Part shown: piece by piece, positions 42,641 to 51,254 of the stretch
Layout: every line of letters begins with the position of its first letter
Numbering within the stretch: position 1 is the first letter of the stretch
Source: Clostridiales bacterium UBA6114
GTDB taxonomy: Bacteria; Bacillota; Clostridia; Oscillospirales; Butyricicoccaceae
Length of the DNA: 64,000 nucleotides
Assembly (NCBI GenBank): GCA_002423435.1
Contig: DIWE01000043.1
Coordinates: 5,460-69,459 of the forward strand
Direction of reading: 5' to 3'
Notes under the pieces: model-generated
What the model was told of the DNA's origin: nothing
The model's database searches: none
Seen by the model: the letters and a program-made list of their open reading frames with translations, nothing else
Position numbers and translations under genes: made by a program

Positions 42641-45600
42641 AAAGGTTCAAACGGATTACGGCGTTTATTCTGACGGTCGTCATGCTCTGGGCGATGCTGC
42701 CTGTTCAGGTGCTGGCGGCGGAGGCAGAGGATGAGGTTAAGCTCAGGCAGGCATTAAGAGAGGCTGTGGACGAGACGAAATATCCAAACGGCCTGTTTGA
42801 ATTTCTGGCGACACGCATGAATACCTCGGAAGACCTCCCTTATGTGGAGATCGCCGTCGTGCGAAAGGGCGGAACATCCGGGGAGGCGAGCGTCACCTTA
42901 AAGGCGATCGACGTGACGGCAAAATACGGCGAGGACTATACGTTAAGCACCCCCCGGGGGCTTTTCTCCGGAACTCTGCCGGCAAACGAGGGCGGGAAGA
43001 CCCTGATGGACAGCCTTGCAGACGGGGACAGTGAGGAAGGTACATACGCCGTCCGGGAAGATACGGAGATTAAAACGGACAGCCTTATAAACGGGGAGGG
43101 AACGGCTGACGGGGAAGGAGACGCGTACGTCATCCGGGAGGATACGGAAATTAAAACGGGCGGCCTGCAGGCGGCCCGGGATGCAGCGCTGGGGCAGACG
43201 TCCAACCGGAAGAGCTGGCGGGAGGCCGGGGGGGTGGAAAAAGAAGAGGCTCTCGATCTGCACAACGAGCTGTACGAGGGGATGGAAGGGATCACGTATA
43301 CCTTCCGTTTCGCAGACGGCGAGTATATGAAAAAGATCCGCTTTAACACCATCGACGACGATATCTCGGAGGACGAGGAGCAGGTCCTCTTCGCCCTGAT
43401 CGATCCCCAGGGCGGCGCCACCGGGGATTCACTCAGCGCGTTTATGAACATAGAGGACAATGAGGAGAAGGAAAAGGTCCGGTTTGCAATGGAGTTGGGC
43501 GACATGCGGGCCGACCCGTCGCTTCACTATGCCGAGGTCGTCGTAAAGCGGACGGCCGGGATTTATCGGTACGGTTCCGTGTCCGTGAGCACGGCGGCCG
43601 TGTCGGCAGTGCCGGATATAGATTATGAGCCCATCGTGACCGAGCTGCGTTTCGTACCCGGTCAGGAGTCGCAAACGGTTCGGGTGCCGCTTTTGAAAGA
43701 GACCCCGGAGGAGGGGATGCAGTTTTATGTGAGGCTCGATCCGGAGAGCCCCAACCTTTCCGAAGACGGGCCGAATGAGACACTTGTCACCATCGGGACC
43801 GCCGAGAGGGCCGTACTACAGTCGCGCGCGCTTGCCTACGACGGCTACGGCGCGGACGCGGGTGGAACCTGGTACAGGACCAAGACGCTGACACCCTACG
43901 ACATCACCGACGGCCGCGGATATCAGCGGATCCCCTACAACGGCAGCTACGGCTGGACCTATATCCCTGTCAGCGGGCAGAGGAACACCATGAACTGGAT
44001 CTATTACGCCGCCGACCTGAGCATGATCGAAAAAATCAGGATCGACTGGTCGAACCCCAGCGACGGAACGAGGTATTTATGGTGGGCCCAGTGGAAATAC
44101 AATACCGATTTCTACTCCCGCGTGTACCTTGGGAGCTTATTCAATGTGCCGCGGCTGGATAGACACGGGCAGTTTAATTCCACTCTGGACTGGATCAGTC
44201 TGAACGACAGCGACCGGCAGCAGCAATACATATATTGTACGACTCAGACGTCGGGAGACTGCGCCGACACGGGGATGAACGTGGGCAACCTCACCCTCTA
44301 CTACAAGCCCATCAAGGTCACCCTTAGGACGAACTCCGAGGACCCGGACGCGCGCGTCGTCCCCAAAACCTGGACCTCCCCCACCACTTCGACGAACGGC
44401 ACCAGCAGGCTCGTGGGCGGGCTTTCCTTCGCGGGCGACACCGGCAATTTGACGTCCCAGACCTATTTCGACGGGGACACGGTGTACCTCGCCCCCAAAT
44501 TTGACCCCGCGAGCCCCGACACGTCCAAGGTCTACCTCTGGGGTTACAAGATCGAGCGGATCGGGACCAACGGCTATTATTACGTCAAAGGTACAACCCT
44601 CAATATCCGCGACGTCTACATGGGCAATATGAAGGACTCGGTCACCAGGGAGGCGATTCTCCGCGGCCAGATCATGATGTCGGGAGGCACCGAGATCGTT
44701 TTGCACCCCGTCTACAGGCAGAAAAACGCCTTTGTGCGCGTAAGTTTCGATCCGCAAAAGGGCGGCATGGACCAAAACCGCTTCCAAAACGGCGACGTTC
44801 TGAAGGTCGGCATGCTGGACACCATACATTTCAACGCCTACGCCAGGGCGGGCTACAGCGTTTCGGGCTACGGAAACGGAAATATCAATTTCTATGAGCG
44901 CGAGATCAGCAGCGTCCCCGACGAATGGTATCTGGAATCGCTCAACACGCAGACGGGCGGCACCGTCCTTGCGGACTATTTACAGGCGCTAAACGGCGCT
45001 ACGGGAAAGATCGACTACTCCCGCACGCACGCATGGTTTATAAAACCCGTGTCCGGTATTAAGATCAACGCGGCAACGCCCGGCATCCTGGATTTTTCTC
45101 CGGAAAGGGGTTTTACCGACCTGACCGTACAGTATTCCCTTCCTTACCTCAAGGCAAAGGTCGATCCCCAAAGCGGGGATCAGGATAAGGGCAGCATCTT
45201 CTACCACCCGGAAGAGGGAGCGGATCTTACAGGAAACAGCCGCACGCCGCTGATCCTTTCCCCGATCGAGCGGGGGAAAGCCTATAACCTCGCCGGCGTG
45301 CCAAACGACGGGTACCGGGTCGTATGGAAAAACTGGACGGGAGACACAAACGAGGACGGCATCATCAGCGAGGCGGAGGCCAAGGCAATCGAGGATTACG
45401 AGGACCTGTTCGAGCGCAAGGCGGTAAACGGCAGCATTTACAGCTACAAGGTAAGTTACGACAGGCCGCTGATCCTATACAGCTTTGAGCGCAAGCCCAC
45501 GCAGGGAAACCCGGGGCTTATACACGGGCAGGCCGTCCTCCAGGGCGGGACCGTGCTGCAAAATTCGGGAGACGGAACGGCCGACAAAAGCGTCTCCGTT

Positions 45601-48600
45601 CCGCTTCGGGGCGCGCAGGTGATTATCAACGGGCATCAGACGGCGACGGACGACGAGGGCAATTTCAGCCTGAGGGACAAGGATTTCACCACAAACGAAT
45701 ACCATTCCCTCATCGTGCATTACAAGGACAGCGACTATATCGGCTATATCGATGTAAACGCCTGGGAGAAAATTAAGATCGACGCCTACGAGGACTTTGT
45801 GCCCTATAATTTCAAGGGCTACGAGATTGTGCGGACCACGGGGACAGGCGAAACGCTGGAAACCCGCAAAGCGCTCAGCAACCTTGCGGCGATCGAAAAC
45901 AAAGACGCCGATATGGCCTTTCAGTTTAACGTCAAATCAAACCAGCCCGGGCTTTCCGCCGGCAGCGCGGTCATCCGGCTTTATACGAAGGAGGGCAGCC
46001 AAAAGGGCGAACCCATCACGGTGACGCCACAAAACGGCCTGTTCACCTTTACGCTAAACCCGGCCACATTGGGAATCGTGCCCGGCGACACCATGACGCT
46101 CCAGATTCTCGACCAGAACGACAAGGCGGGAATCGAGCATCAGGTGGGACTCGGCTTTATCAAGTACTTAGACTCCTTTTCCCTGCTGACCTCCTTTAAG
46201 TCGCCAGCCACCGGCTTTATCGATACGGTGGGCGCCATCGACACCGCGTTTGACCTGGGGCTCGCGGGCAAGGCCGATAAGTACATGCAAAAGGGTGATG
46301 AGGAATGGATCATCGCCTTCGGCTTCAACAAGGACTGGGAGAAGAGCCTCCTCGACGGCAGCGGAAAGGAGGAGGAGCTTAAAGACGCGGCAAAGTCTGC
46401 CGATTCGGCAAAGACCAAGGAGACCACGGACAAAGCGGTGGACGAGGGCAATAAGGAAAAGAAGGGCGCGAGCCTGACGGCGGACATGAAGTTCGGCCTC
46501 TCCACATCCCTCTATCTGCGCATGACGGTAAACAAGGACCCGACGAGCGAAAATTACGGCTACGCGTATTTCAACGAAATGATCATCTCCGCCAAGGTTT
46601 CGGGCAGCTTCAACACCAAAGTGGAGATCCAGACGCCCATCGGCGTGACCGTGTTTGTGGGGCTGGAGCTCGGCGGAGACGTCACGGCCATAATGGTCGT
46701 GGAGAAATACCAGGATCATTACAAATATTTTGACGCAAACGGGGAGATCGACTTCTCGAATGCCGACGACGACGACCCCAACCGGGACTTCACCATCTAC
46801 GGAAAGTTTATGGTCAACCCGTATCTCTGCATCACGGTGGGGGCGAAAATCCCCTTCGCGGAAGTCTCCATCAACGGGCGAGCAGACTTTAATATGAATT
46901 TCACCACGCTGGGCACGGGCAGCGGAGCGGTGACGCTGACCTCGGAGCTGGCGCTCACGGTGGCCTGCTTTGAATTTAAGTGGCAGGTGGCGAACCAAAC
47001 GTACGATCTGTTCAGCTACGGCAGAATGTCCGCCCTCAGCGCCGGCGATCTCTTCGGCGACGACAGCTATCTCTACGACAGTACCTCGGGCGCGGAGCCC
47101 CTGTCGCGGGACTATCTCGAAAACCGGGGAACCTGGCAGGGCGGCGGAGGAAGGCGTTTAAGAGCCATGGCCGCAGGAAGCGGGGCCTCAAACGAGCAGA
47201 CGCTGCTCGAGGGCGTCTACCCCTATCCCTACACGCTCCTCTCGGACCTTGGGGCGGGCCGGCAGCTGCTCATATTCCTGGACGACGACGGCTCCCAGGA
47301 CGACAGAAACCGCACACAGCTCTACTATTCCATTTATGAAGGCGGCGAATGGAGCGAGCCCTTTAAGGTCGACGACGACGACACGCCGGACGGCATCCCC
47401 TGCGTGTACGACATCGGGGACCGGGTGCTCGTGGCGTGGTCCAGCGCCTACGATATGATTCATGAAGAGGACGACGTGCTGACGGCGCTCAACAAGAACA
47501 ACATCAAGGCACGGTTCTTCGATAAGGATGACCTGACGTTCGGTTTAGTACAGGAGGTGACCCGGCAGACGGAGGACGACACCTATTCCGATTCCTATCC
47601 CTACGTCGCCTACTGGAAGGACGGGGAACATGACGAGGAGCACCTGATGATCGTCTACACCAAATCCGATTACCAGGCGTCGAATCCGGAGCAGGGCGCC
47701 GTGGTGGGGGACGTTCTGAATCCGTATACCACGCTCGCCTACCGCTTCTACGACTTCGAGAATGATTGCTGGCTGGAGAGCGGCGGCATTCCGAATTATT
47801 ATGGACAGAATTTCCTCGACGCCTCCCGGTGCGCGCAGGTAGACGAAAGCGACATCCTGATCGGCGAAGGTGATGAGGATTACTTAAACCAGGCGGGCTG
47901 CTGGAAAAGGGTTCCGACAGCAGGCGAGATATCGATCGAGGAGCTTGGCGATCCGCTGATTGTGGACAGCGACGCCATCGGCTACGAGAGCTATGCGGTG
48001 ATCGCCTATACAATAGACGACGACGGCTTTACGGACACGACGCAGGACAGGGAACTGTTCATCCAGCTTTACGACTTTAAAAATAATGTGTTTTTCCCGC
48101 CCATCCGGTACACGGACGCGGGCGAGGGACTTAATAACCTGGTGTTCGACCAGAATAACGACGACGTCTATCTGTATTACCTGAGCGCCGGGGACATCCG
48201 ATGCATCGATATCGGATACCTGATCAATCAAAACCTGCTGTACTATGAGGATGCGGACGATGAGGGTACGGATGTCTTCGTGGTCAACAAGCTGGCGGGG
48301 CTGTACAGGGGTCCCGAGGTCATCGTCCGGCATCCGTACGACATCGGCCTCGACGCGGACGGCAACCAGGTCCGGCAAAACGAGAAGCCCATCGACGAAT
48401 TCATGGTGGATTCGGACGAAAACAACGTTTACCTCGTGTGGGGAGAAAACGACATCACCTACCGGGACGGAATAGACCCCCGCTCGGAGGAGGCCGCGCT
48501 GCCCGAGAATTATTTCCGCGAGCACCAGATTTACGCCGTCCGGCAAGTGATCGGCGCACAGACGACCCAGCAGCTCTATGACGAGGACGGCGAGCCGGCT

Positions 48601-51162
48601 ACATATCCCACGGGAGTAGACTACGGCACCACCCCGGATATCAACGACGAGGTGGGTATGGTCGAAGCCGGCGACCCGATTATCCGAAAATACAGGCCCA
48701 CCGAGTGGTCCCAGCCGGTAAAGCTCATGGACGAGCAGGGCGCCAATTTTAACGACCTGGATTTCGTGATCCTGCCGGATGGAAGCCTCCGGGTGGTCTT
48801 TGTAAAAGGCCGGTCCACGGTCCAACGCGTAGCAGGCGGGGACGGCAGGGATATGTCGGTGGAGGATGTGAACAACAGAACACTGATGACGGCCGACTTC
48901 GACATTCATACCCGAAAGGCAAATATCGGGATCGAGCCGTTGGCCGCGCCGGATCCGGGCGAGCTCATGCCCGTTTCCGTCAACTTCAAGAATCTGGCGC
49001 TCACAGCACTCGAGGGTGCCGAGGTAGAGCTCTTGCAGATTTCAAACGGCCAGAGCGAGACAGTGGACACGCGGGACGGCATCACGCTGAAGGGCGGAGA
49101 GGAAGCGAAGCTGAACTTTTCCTGGCAGGCGCCGGAGGTCCCCTACGGCATCAGCCTGCGGGCCGTCGTCAGGGCGGACGGAGAGGTCCTGTGCAGCGCG
49201 GAGACCGCCGTCAAGGCGGAAAGCGCGGTAGATGTCACGGGCGTGGAAACACAATTCGTCGGCAGAAACCAAATCTATATCCGGGGCACGGCGACAAACA
49301 ATGGAAACCTCGCGGCAGAGGACGCGGTGGTCCGCGCCAAGGCCAGCAGCGTCGAGATCGGCTCGCTCAGCCTTGGGGCAATGGCGGTGGGAGAGACGCG
49401 CCCCTTCGAGTTCTACGGCGACTTAAGCGGCGTGCAGTTTGAGAGCACCCGAAACACCGACGGCTCGGCCGCCGACAAAATCCCGCTGAGCGTGTATTCG
49501 GACGGGACGGGCGAGAGCATCACCTGCGAGCGCAGCGCAAACGCGGAGGAAATGGCGCTGATGGGCAACATTTCAAGCTTTTCGCTTGAGACCGGCGGCC
49601 GGGCCATATCCGATTCGATTTCGATAGAAAGGGGAAGCTCGGCGGTCATCGAGCCTGTCCTTACATACGGGAATGCGGAACTGCCCACACCACGGGTGGT
49701 GTATGTTTCCGGCAACGAGGTGGTGGCCGATTTTGGCGGCGATCAAATGACGCTACGGGCCAAGGGCACCGGCAACACCACCATTAAAGCCTATGTGCTG
49801 CCCCCGAAGAGCACGATGACCCTGTCGCAGGACGGCCCGGCCTGGGAGGATAATCTGAGCACGCTGCCGGACGAGGCTGTGATGGTAAAGACCTTTATCG
49901 TCCATGTAACCGAGCCGGGTTACGACGACGGGGGATCGGACGAAACGCCTCCGTCTTCCGGCCAGCAGAGCGGCACCCCGGCTCAGACGGTAACCGCAAA
50001 TACGGTGGCGACGATTACCGGCAGCGGCGGCAGCATTACGGCGTCTATAAGCGCCGATCAGATCCGCAGCGCGGTCAGCGAAGCCCTCAGGCAGGCCACG
50101 GATCAGAACGGGAAATCGCCTGTGAAGCTTCAGATTCGTGTGGAAGCACCCGACGGTACCAATGCGATCGAGACCTCAGTTCCGAAAGCCGCCTTAAGCG
50201 CCGCTCAGGAAAACGGCGTTACGTCGCTGACGCTCTCGACAACGCTAGGTACGATTGCTTTTGATCAGAACGCCTTTTCAACCCTCTGCAGCCAGGCAGA
50301 GGAGGACCTCAAGCTTGCGATCTCCAAGGTCGAGCCCGCTGCCCTTTCCGAGGAGGCACGGCGGACGGTGGGCGACAGGTCGGTCTTCGATTTCAGCGTG
50401 ACGAGCGGCGGCCGGACCATATCCCGGTTTGCCGGGGACGTGACGGTATCCGTCCCCTACTCTCCGGCCGAGGGCGAGGACTTAAACGCCATTATCGTCT
50501 ACTACGTGGGTGACGACGGTACGCTCAAAACAGTGACGAGCGGCCGGTATGACACCGCAACGGGCCGCGTGGTCTTTGTCACCGACCACTTCTCCCGGTA
50601 TGCGATCGGATACAATAAGGTGAGCTTCTTTGATGTGAAGACGGGAGACTGGTATTACGACGCGGTGTCCTTCCTAGCCGCCCGCGGCATCACCACGGGC
50701 GTGGACGGAGGCTTCAATCCGGGCGCGAATCTCACCCGAGGACAGTTTTTAACCATGCTGCTGCGGGCCTACGGCATCGAGCCGGATGAAAAGTCCTCCG
50801 ACAACTTTGCCGATGCGGGAGACACTTACTACACCGGATATCTCGCGGCGGCCAAGCGGCTCTCCATCGCCGACGGCGTGGGAGGAAACCTGTTTAAGCC
50901 GGAGAGCGCCATCACCCGGCAGGAGATGTTCAAGCTCTTGTACAGTGCGCTCGAGGCCTTCGGCAGGCTGCCGGAGGGTGCGTCCGGCAGGACGCTTGCC
51001 GATTTCTCCGACAGCGGAGAGATTGCCGACTGGGCGAGGAAGTCCATGGCGGCGCTGGTGCAGTCGGGGAGCATCAGCGGCAGCGGCGGCAGGCTCAATC
51101 CGATCGGCACGACCACCAGAGCCGAAATGGCGCAGGTACTTTTTAACCTGATGAACAATTAG
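42637..51162 (+). CDS. giant S-layer-anchored surface protein (2,841 aa)
   Basis: A secreted protein with signal VKRFKRITAFILTVVMLWAM...VLAAEA, cut after about residue 30. Two Calx-beta-like repeats follow (about 55-300 and 300-400, with KYGEDYT and PDIDYEPIVTELRFVPGQ), then a long beta-rich, Asp/Tyr/Gly-rich region, a CarboxypepD_reg-like segment (PLRGAQVIINGHQTATDDEGNF), an internal charged Lys/Glu stretch, a CARDB-like domain (GELMPVSVNFKNLALTALEGA) and a Big2-like segment. Three SLH repeats end the chain (FFDVKTGDWYYDAVSFLAARG; NFADAGDTYYTGYLAAAKRL; DFSDSGEIADWARKSMAALV), which bind cell-wall polymer. There is no catalytic motif I recognise. Role: surface layer or adhesion. The start is GTG after AGAGGCGGGG. 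Confidence 0.9.
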   Translation: MKRFKRITAFILTVVMLWAMLPVQVLAAEAEDEVKLRQALREAVDETKYPNGLFEFLATRMNTSEDLPYVEIAVVRKGGTSGEASVTLKAIDVTAKYGEDYTLSTPRGLFSGTLPANEGGKTLMDSLADGDSEEGTYAVREDTEIKTDSLINGEGTADGEGDAYVIREDTEIKTGGLQAARDAALGQTSNRKSWREAGGVEKEEALDLHNELYEGMEGITYTFRFADGEYMKKIRFNTIDDDISEDEEQVLFALIDPQGGATGDSLSAFMNIEDNEEKEKVRFAMELGDMRADPSLHYAEVVVKRTAGIYRYGSVSVSTAAVSAVPDIDYEPIVTELRFVPGQESQTVRVPLLKETPEEGMQFYVRLDPESPNLSEDGPNETLVTIGTAERAVLQSRALAYDGYGADAGGTWYRTKTLTPYDITDGRGYQRIPYNGSYGWTYIPVSGQRNTMNWIYYAADLSMIEKIRIDWSNPSDGTRYLWWAQWKYNTDFYSRVYLGSLFNVPRLDRHGQFNSTLDWISLNDSDRQQQYIYCTTQTSGDCADTGMNVGNLTLYYKPIKVTLRTNSEDPDARVVPKTWTSPTTSTNGTSRLVGGLSFAGDTGNLTSQTYFDGDTVYLAPKFDPASPDTSKVYLWGYKIERIGTNGYYYVKGTTLNIRDVYMGNMKDSVTREAILRGQIMMSGGTEIVLHPVYRQKNAFVRVSFDPQKGGMDQNRFQNGDVLKVGMLDTIHFNAYARAGYSVSGYGNGNINFYEREISSVPDEWYLESLNTQTGGTVLADYLQALNGATGKIDYSRTHAWFIKPVSGIKINAATPGILDFSPERGFTDLTVQYSLPYLKAKVDPQSGDQDKGSIFYHPEEGADLTGNSRTPLILSPIERGKAYNLAGVPNDGYRVVWKNWTGDTNEDGIISEAEAKAIEDYEDLFERKAVNGSIYSYKVSYDRPLILYSFERKPTQGNPGLIHGQAVLQGGTVLQNSGDGTADKSVSVPLRGAQVIINGHQTATDDEGNFSLRDKDFTTNEYHSLIVHYKDSDYIGYIDVNAWEKIKIDAYEDFVPYNFKGYEIVRTTGTGETLETRKALSNLAAIENKDADMAFQFNVKSNQPGLSAGSAVIRLYTKEGSQKGEPITVTPQNGLFTFTLNPATLGIVPGDTMTLQILDQNDKAGIEHQVGLGFIKYLDSFSLLTSFKSPATGFIDTVGAIDTAFDLGLAGKADKYMQKGDEEWIIAFGFNKDWEKSLLDGSGKEEELKDAAKSADSAKTKETTDKAVDEGNKEKKGASLTADMKFGLSTSLYLRMTVNKDPTSENYGYAYFNEMIISAKVSGSFNTKVEIQTPIGVTVFVGLELGGDVTAIMVVEKYQDHYKYFDANGEIDFSNADDDDPNRDFTIYGKFMVNPYLCITVGAKIPFAEVSINGRADFNMNFTTLGTGSGAVTLTSELALTVACFEFKWQVANQTYDLFSYGRMSALSAGDLFGDDSYLYDSTSGAEPLSRDYLENRGTWQGGGGRRLRAMAAGSGASNEQTLLEGVYPYPYTLLSDLGAGRQLLIFLDDDGSQDDRNRTQLYYSIYEGGEWSEPFKVDDDDTPDGIPCVYDIGDRVLVAWSSAYDMIHEEDDVLTALNKNNIKARFFDKDDLTFGLVQEVTRQTEDDTYSDSYPYVAYWKDGEHDEEHLMIVYTKSDYQASNPEQGAVVGDVLNPYTTLAYRFYDFENDCWLESGGIPNYYGQNFLDASRCAQVDESDILIGEGDEDYLNQAGCWKRVPTAGEISIEELGDPLIVDSDAIGYESYAVIAYTIDDDGFTDTTQDRELFIQLYDFKNNVFFPPIRYTDAGEGLNNLVFDQNNDDVYLYYLSAGDIRCIDIGYLINQNLLYYEDADDEGTDVFVVNKLAGLYRGPEVIVRHPYDIGLDADGNQVRQNEKPIDEFMVDSDENNVYLVWGENDITYRDGIDPRSEEAALPENYFREHQIYAVRQVIGAQTTQQLYDEDGEPATYPTGVDYGTTPDINDEVGMVEAGDPIIRKYRPTEWSQPVKLMDEQGANFNDLDFVILPDGSLRVVFVKGRSTVQRVAGGDGRDMSVEDVNNRTLMTADFDIHTRKANIGIEPLAAPDPGELMPVSVNFKNLALTALEGAEVELLQISNGQSETVDTRDGITLKGGEEAKLNFSWQAPEVPYGISLRAVVRADGEVLCSAETAVKAESAVDVTGVETQFVGRNQIYIRGTATNNGNLAAEDAVVRAKASSVEIGSLSLGAMAVGETRPFEFYGDLSGVQFESTRNTDGSAADKIPLSVYSDGTGESITCERSANAEEMALMGNISSFSLETGGRAISDSISIERGSSAVIEPVLTYGNAELPTPRVVYVSGNEVVADFGGDQMTLRAKGTGNTTIKAYVLPPKSTMTLSQDGPAWEDNLSTLPDEAVMVKTFIVHVTEPGYDDGGSDETPPSSGQQSGTPAQTVTANTVATITGSGGSITASISADQIRSAVSEALRQATDQNGKSPVKLQIRVEAPDGTNAIETSVPKAALSAAQENGVTSLTLSTTLGTIAFDQNAFSTLCSQAEEDLKLAISKVEPAALSEEARRTVGDRSVFDFSVTSGGRTISRFAGDVTVSVPYSPAEGEDLNAIIVYYVGDDGTLKTVTSGRYDTATGRVVFVTDHFSRYAIGYNKVSFFDVKTGDWYYDAVSFLAARGITTGVDGGFNPGANLTRGQFLTMLLRAYGIEPDEKSSDNFADAGDTYYTGYLAAAKRLSIADGVGGNLFKPESAITRQEMFKLLYSALEAFGRLPEGASGRTLADFSDSGEIADWARKSMAALVQSGSISGSGGRLNPIGTTTRAEMAQVLFNLMNN

Positions 51163-51180
51163 GTGATCCGAAATACTTCG

Positions 51181-51211
51181 GGGCCGCCCGCATATCTATG
51201 CGAGGCGGCCC
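51181..51211. terminator. bidirectional terminator between convergent genes
   Basis: Arms GGGCCGCC and GGCGGCCC enclose a second small stem CGCAT/ATGCG. It serves the surface protein and, on the other strand, the STAND regulator. T runs are absent. Confidence 0.65.
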
Positions 51212-51254
51212 TGAAATTGTTCGGAGGCGATTGTGTTCCGAGCGGTCTCTTGTG

